Origin: Saccoglossus kowalevskii
Taxonomy: Eukaryota; Hemichordata; Enteropneusta; Harrimaniidae
Length of the DNA stretch: 64,000 nt
Direction of reading: 5' to 3'
NCBI RefSeq assembly: GCF_000003605.2
Contig: NW_003122418.1
Span: 50,597 to 114,596 of the forward strand
Made by a program: the position numbers and the translations under genes. Positions 61,875-64,000 of the stretch are shown here, in pieces (within the stretch, counting starts at the first letter, position 1; the number at the start of each line of letters is the position of its first letter). Below the pieces are notes generated by a model. It made no database searches and was not told the origin of the DNA. It saw nothing but the letters and a program-made list of their open reading frames with translations.

Positions 61875-62882
61875 TTAAACACTGACATTATTTTTGAGAC
61901 AGGCTATTTTGCTCTCAATTAAGAGCTGGCAACAAATAAACATTTCAAAATCCTGTAATAAATAGAAGAGTTTAAATACCCTGACATTTTCTTCACAGAA
62001 TATTATATCCACGACTTTCAAAGCATTGTCTCAGTTTACAGTACCATCAAACAAAAAAGCTACCAGTCGAAATAGCACCGTTTTAAGGACCACCCACCAT
62101 TGTTCAACATATCAAAATAAAATGAAACAATGTCAATCTTGATATTTCATAAAATGAACATGTGGTATTTTCATTATAAACAATATGGCATGAGAGGAAA
62201 TTGAAAATTAGTTTAGACTAATAATTGTTTCTTCAGCAAATCAAGGACCCTGGCGAATAGCATCTATGAGCAAATCCATGAACAGATCCAAGAAATATGA
62301 AAAAATTGATACTTTTATACTACTAATAATAATCATCTAGATATCAAACATCAAACCAACAAACATTTCAATTGAAAAAATAAAAAATATGAAGTTTTGA
62401 TCCCAATTCAAATACCGTCACAAGGAAACAAATTCATGAATAAATTCGGGTCATGGCATCTACAGACAATCAAAGTAATTAAAAGGGCAGTTTGGAAGAA
62501 GATGTCAAAAAAGAAAACACCAGATAATGTGACAAATGCACAAATGAGAATGGGGTCATCACATTGCAACAAATATCTGAATACCAATGTTGTAAAAGAA
62601 GTGTAATTATGAAAAGTTGGCAGCCAGACAGATGAGGGACAATCATAATCTCTGCATCAGCTGACATCACAGCTAAACAAATTTAATCTGATTACAAAAA
62701 CATTGTGCAGAGTTTGGCTACTGAAAGTAGAAGCAATAATCTCTGGACAAAAAGACTGACCACATTTCAATGACATTTAGAACTTGTTTATATCATCTTC
62801 TACTGAGAACACGAATGTCATGAAAACAATATTGTCATTCCTTCTTGGGAATCTGCTGAAATAGTTACGTTGCAGTGCTTAC

Positions 62883-62966
62883 GTAAAAAGTTTCATTCAC
62901 TGGCTTGACATGGTAGACACACATACATGGTCTTTTCAAACAAACATAAACAAAATCACAGTCCCT
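62883..62966 (-). CDS. Possible exon of an unidentified minus-strand gene
   Basis: 84 nt, open in phase 0-0, with acceptor cagtctctctatag and donor TTTTTAC|gtaagc. The peptide RDCDFVYVCLKRPCMCVYHV and eight further residues looks protein-like and Cys-rich but matches no family I know. The adjoining CTATAG palindrome could also explain the acceptor by chance. Weak candidate. Confidence 0.2.
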
Positions 62967-63318
62967 CTATAGAGAGACTGTGACAAAATCAATCAAATAA
63001 TCTTCAAAGAGTAGTTCAATATCTTTATGACGCTGGGGGGGGGGGGGGCTAATTCCAGGTAATATAATGAACAAAATGTAAACTCTGGTGAGTTAAAAAT
63101 GTCAGGGCCAATTGAAAACATACTTTCAACACCCTATAACTTATACTTCTGTCATGTCATGAGACAAGAAACAAACCACAAAATCATTGCATGGATACAT
63201 AAAAATGAAAATACTTGAGCACATTAAATATAAACACATCTGCATCTGCAAATCATCTCCTTATAACTATGTGATAAAAAACCAACTGCATCAGACTGTC
63301 CAATAAATCCTTTATTAC

Positions 63319-63374
63319 CTACACCAAGCATTGATACTCTTACATCATAACTTTTCAATATATCATCTGTCATT
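63319..63374 (-). CDS. Possible exon of an unidentified minus-strand gene
   Basis: 56 nt between a good acceptor (atattgtttttcag) and donor GTAG|gtaata. Only one frame is open, giving MTDDILKSYDVRVSMLGV. The pattern (helix, then V.V..LG) faintly recalls the strand that precedes the catalytic region in cis-prenyltransferases, but this is too short to assign. Confidence 0.3.
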
Positions 63375-63709
63375 CTGAAAAACAATATTTACAGATTGTT
63401 AAAATATAATGCCATCATTAAATTTGTTTAAAATGCAAGATTTTTCTTCAGCTAGATACACACACCTTTAAATGAAAACAGATTTGGTTTCTATTTTTAG
63501 TAGTCTGGCATTATAGAAAAATGAATGTAGAGCAATTTCCGTTTGAATGGGAATAATATAAATCAATGCAAGCAGTGTGAGTTTCAGCTTTAATCTCAAT
63601 ATACTATAACAATACAAAATTAATAAAACTCATACAGTAGACCTGTATAAATATGATATTTAGTGTGTTGAGCTGTGTCTGTGATGTGATGGCTAACACT
63701 TACTATGTA

Positions 63710-63917
63710 CTGTAAAAACCTCATTTTTTGCTTGGAATTAATTTTCGCTATTCTCGCTAGTGGAAAGATTCTCCGAAAACAAATCCAGCGAATATACCTT
63801 CTTTCCTATATTTTACATTCAACTTGTCAAAAATCAGTGAAAATAAATTCCATACAAAACACCCAAAAATGTCTTTTCAGTGAAAATTTATTCCAGCTAA
63901 AATAAAGTATTTTATAG
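63710..63917 (-). mobile_element. 208-bp TIR element, third copy, opposite orientation
   Basis: The left end (CTGTAAAAACCTCATTTTTT, then TTAATTTTCGCTATTCTCGC) matches the right end of the copy at 25827-26034, and its right end ATAAAGTATTTTATAG mirrors it. TA flanks both sides (63708-63709, 63918-63919). Confidence 0.75.
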
Positions 63918-64000
63918 TATATACTGTATTTACTTTATTAGTAGTGGATGCACTTATTTTCATGATAGAAGTGCATCTATGGTCATTCATATACAGAACA

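Overview
This is animal nuclear DNA. Coding exons are short and bounded by GT/AG splice sites, introns run to almost 12 kb, and the space between exons is AT-rich and full of short DNA transposons and satellite-like repeats. The two recognisable genes are metazoan. Repeat style, long introns and a mosaic CpG pattern suggest a marine invertebrate, possibly a hemichordate or another invertebrate deuterostome, but the species cannot be fixed from sequence alone. No retrovirus-like, Polinton-like or toxin element was seen.

Layout. (1) 1-16 kb, plus strand: the last three coding exons of a gene with a DALR anticodon-binding domain, best read as DALRD3 (1217-1386, 10205-10273, 15083-15202). The exons join in phase and the rest of the gene lies left of the window. 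Its introns hold a 22-bp minisatellite, a higher-order satellite built from ~151-bp monomers (2034-3960), a related tandem array (8323-9370), a pair of 206-bp near-identical inverted arms, and small TIR elements. (2) 16.5-16.9 kb: an isolated CpG-rich patch with a TCTCGCGAGA palindrome, followed by two CTCF-like sites. (3) 21373-47946, minus strand: a complete LRIG gene (leucine-rich repeats and immunoglobulin-like domains) that I could assemble into 18 coding exons and 1188 codons: signal peptide, LRRNT, 16 LRRs, LRRCT, three Ig domains, one transmembrane helix and a long cytoplasmic tail. One intron carries a 1.47-kb TIR transposon with a second, 208-bp TIR element nested inside. (4) 47-61.7 kb: a CpG-rich spacer upstream of LRIG with an assembly gap (53392-53693) and no gene I can support. 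(5) 61.7-64 kb: CpG-poor again, with weak minus-strand exon candidates and a third copy of the 200-bp TIR element.

DALRD3 and LRIG converge tail to tail. DALRD3 family proteins partner METTL2 in m3C modification of arginine tRNAs. LRIG proteins are membrane regulators of receptor tyrosine kinase and BMP signalling. No functional link between them is implied. Gene bodies are CpG-poor and the spacer is CpG-rich, which fits the gene-body (mosaic) methylation known in invertebrates and independently supports the gene boundaries.
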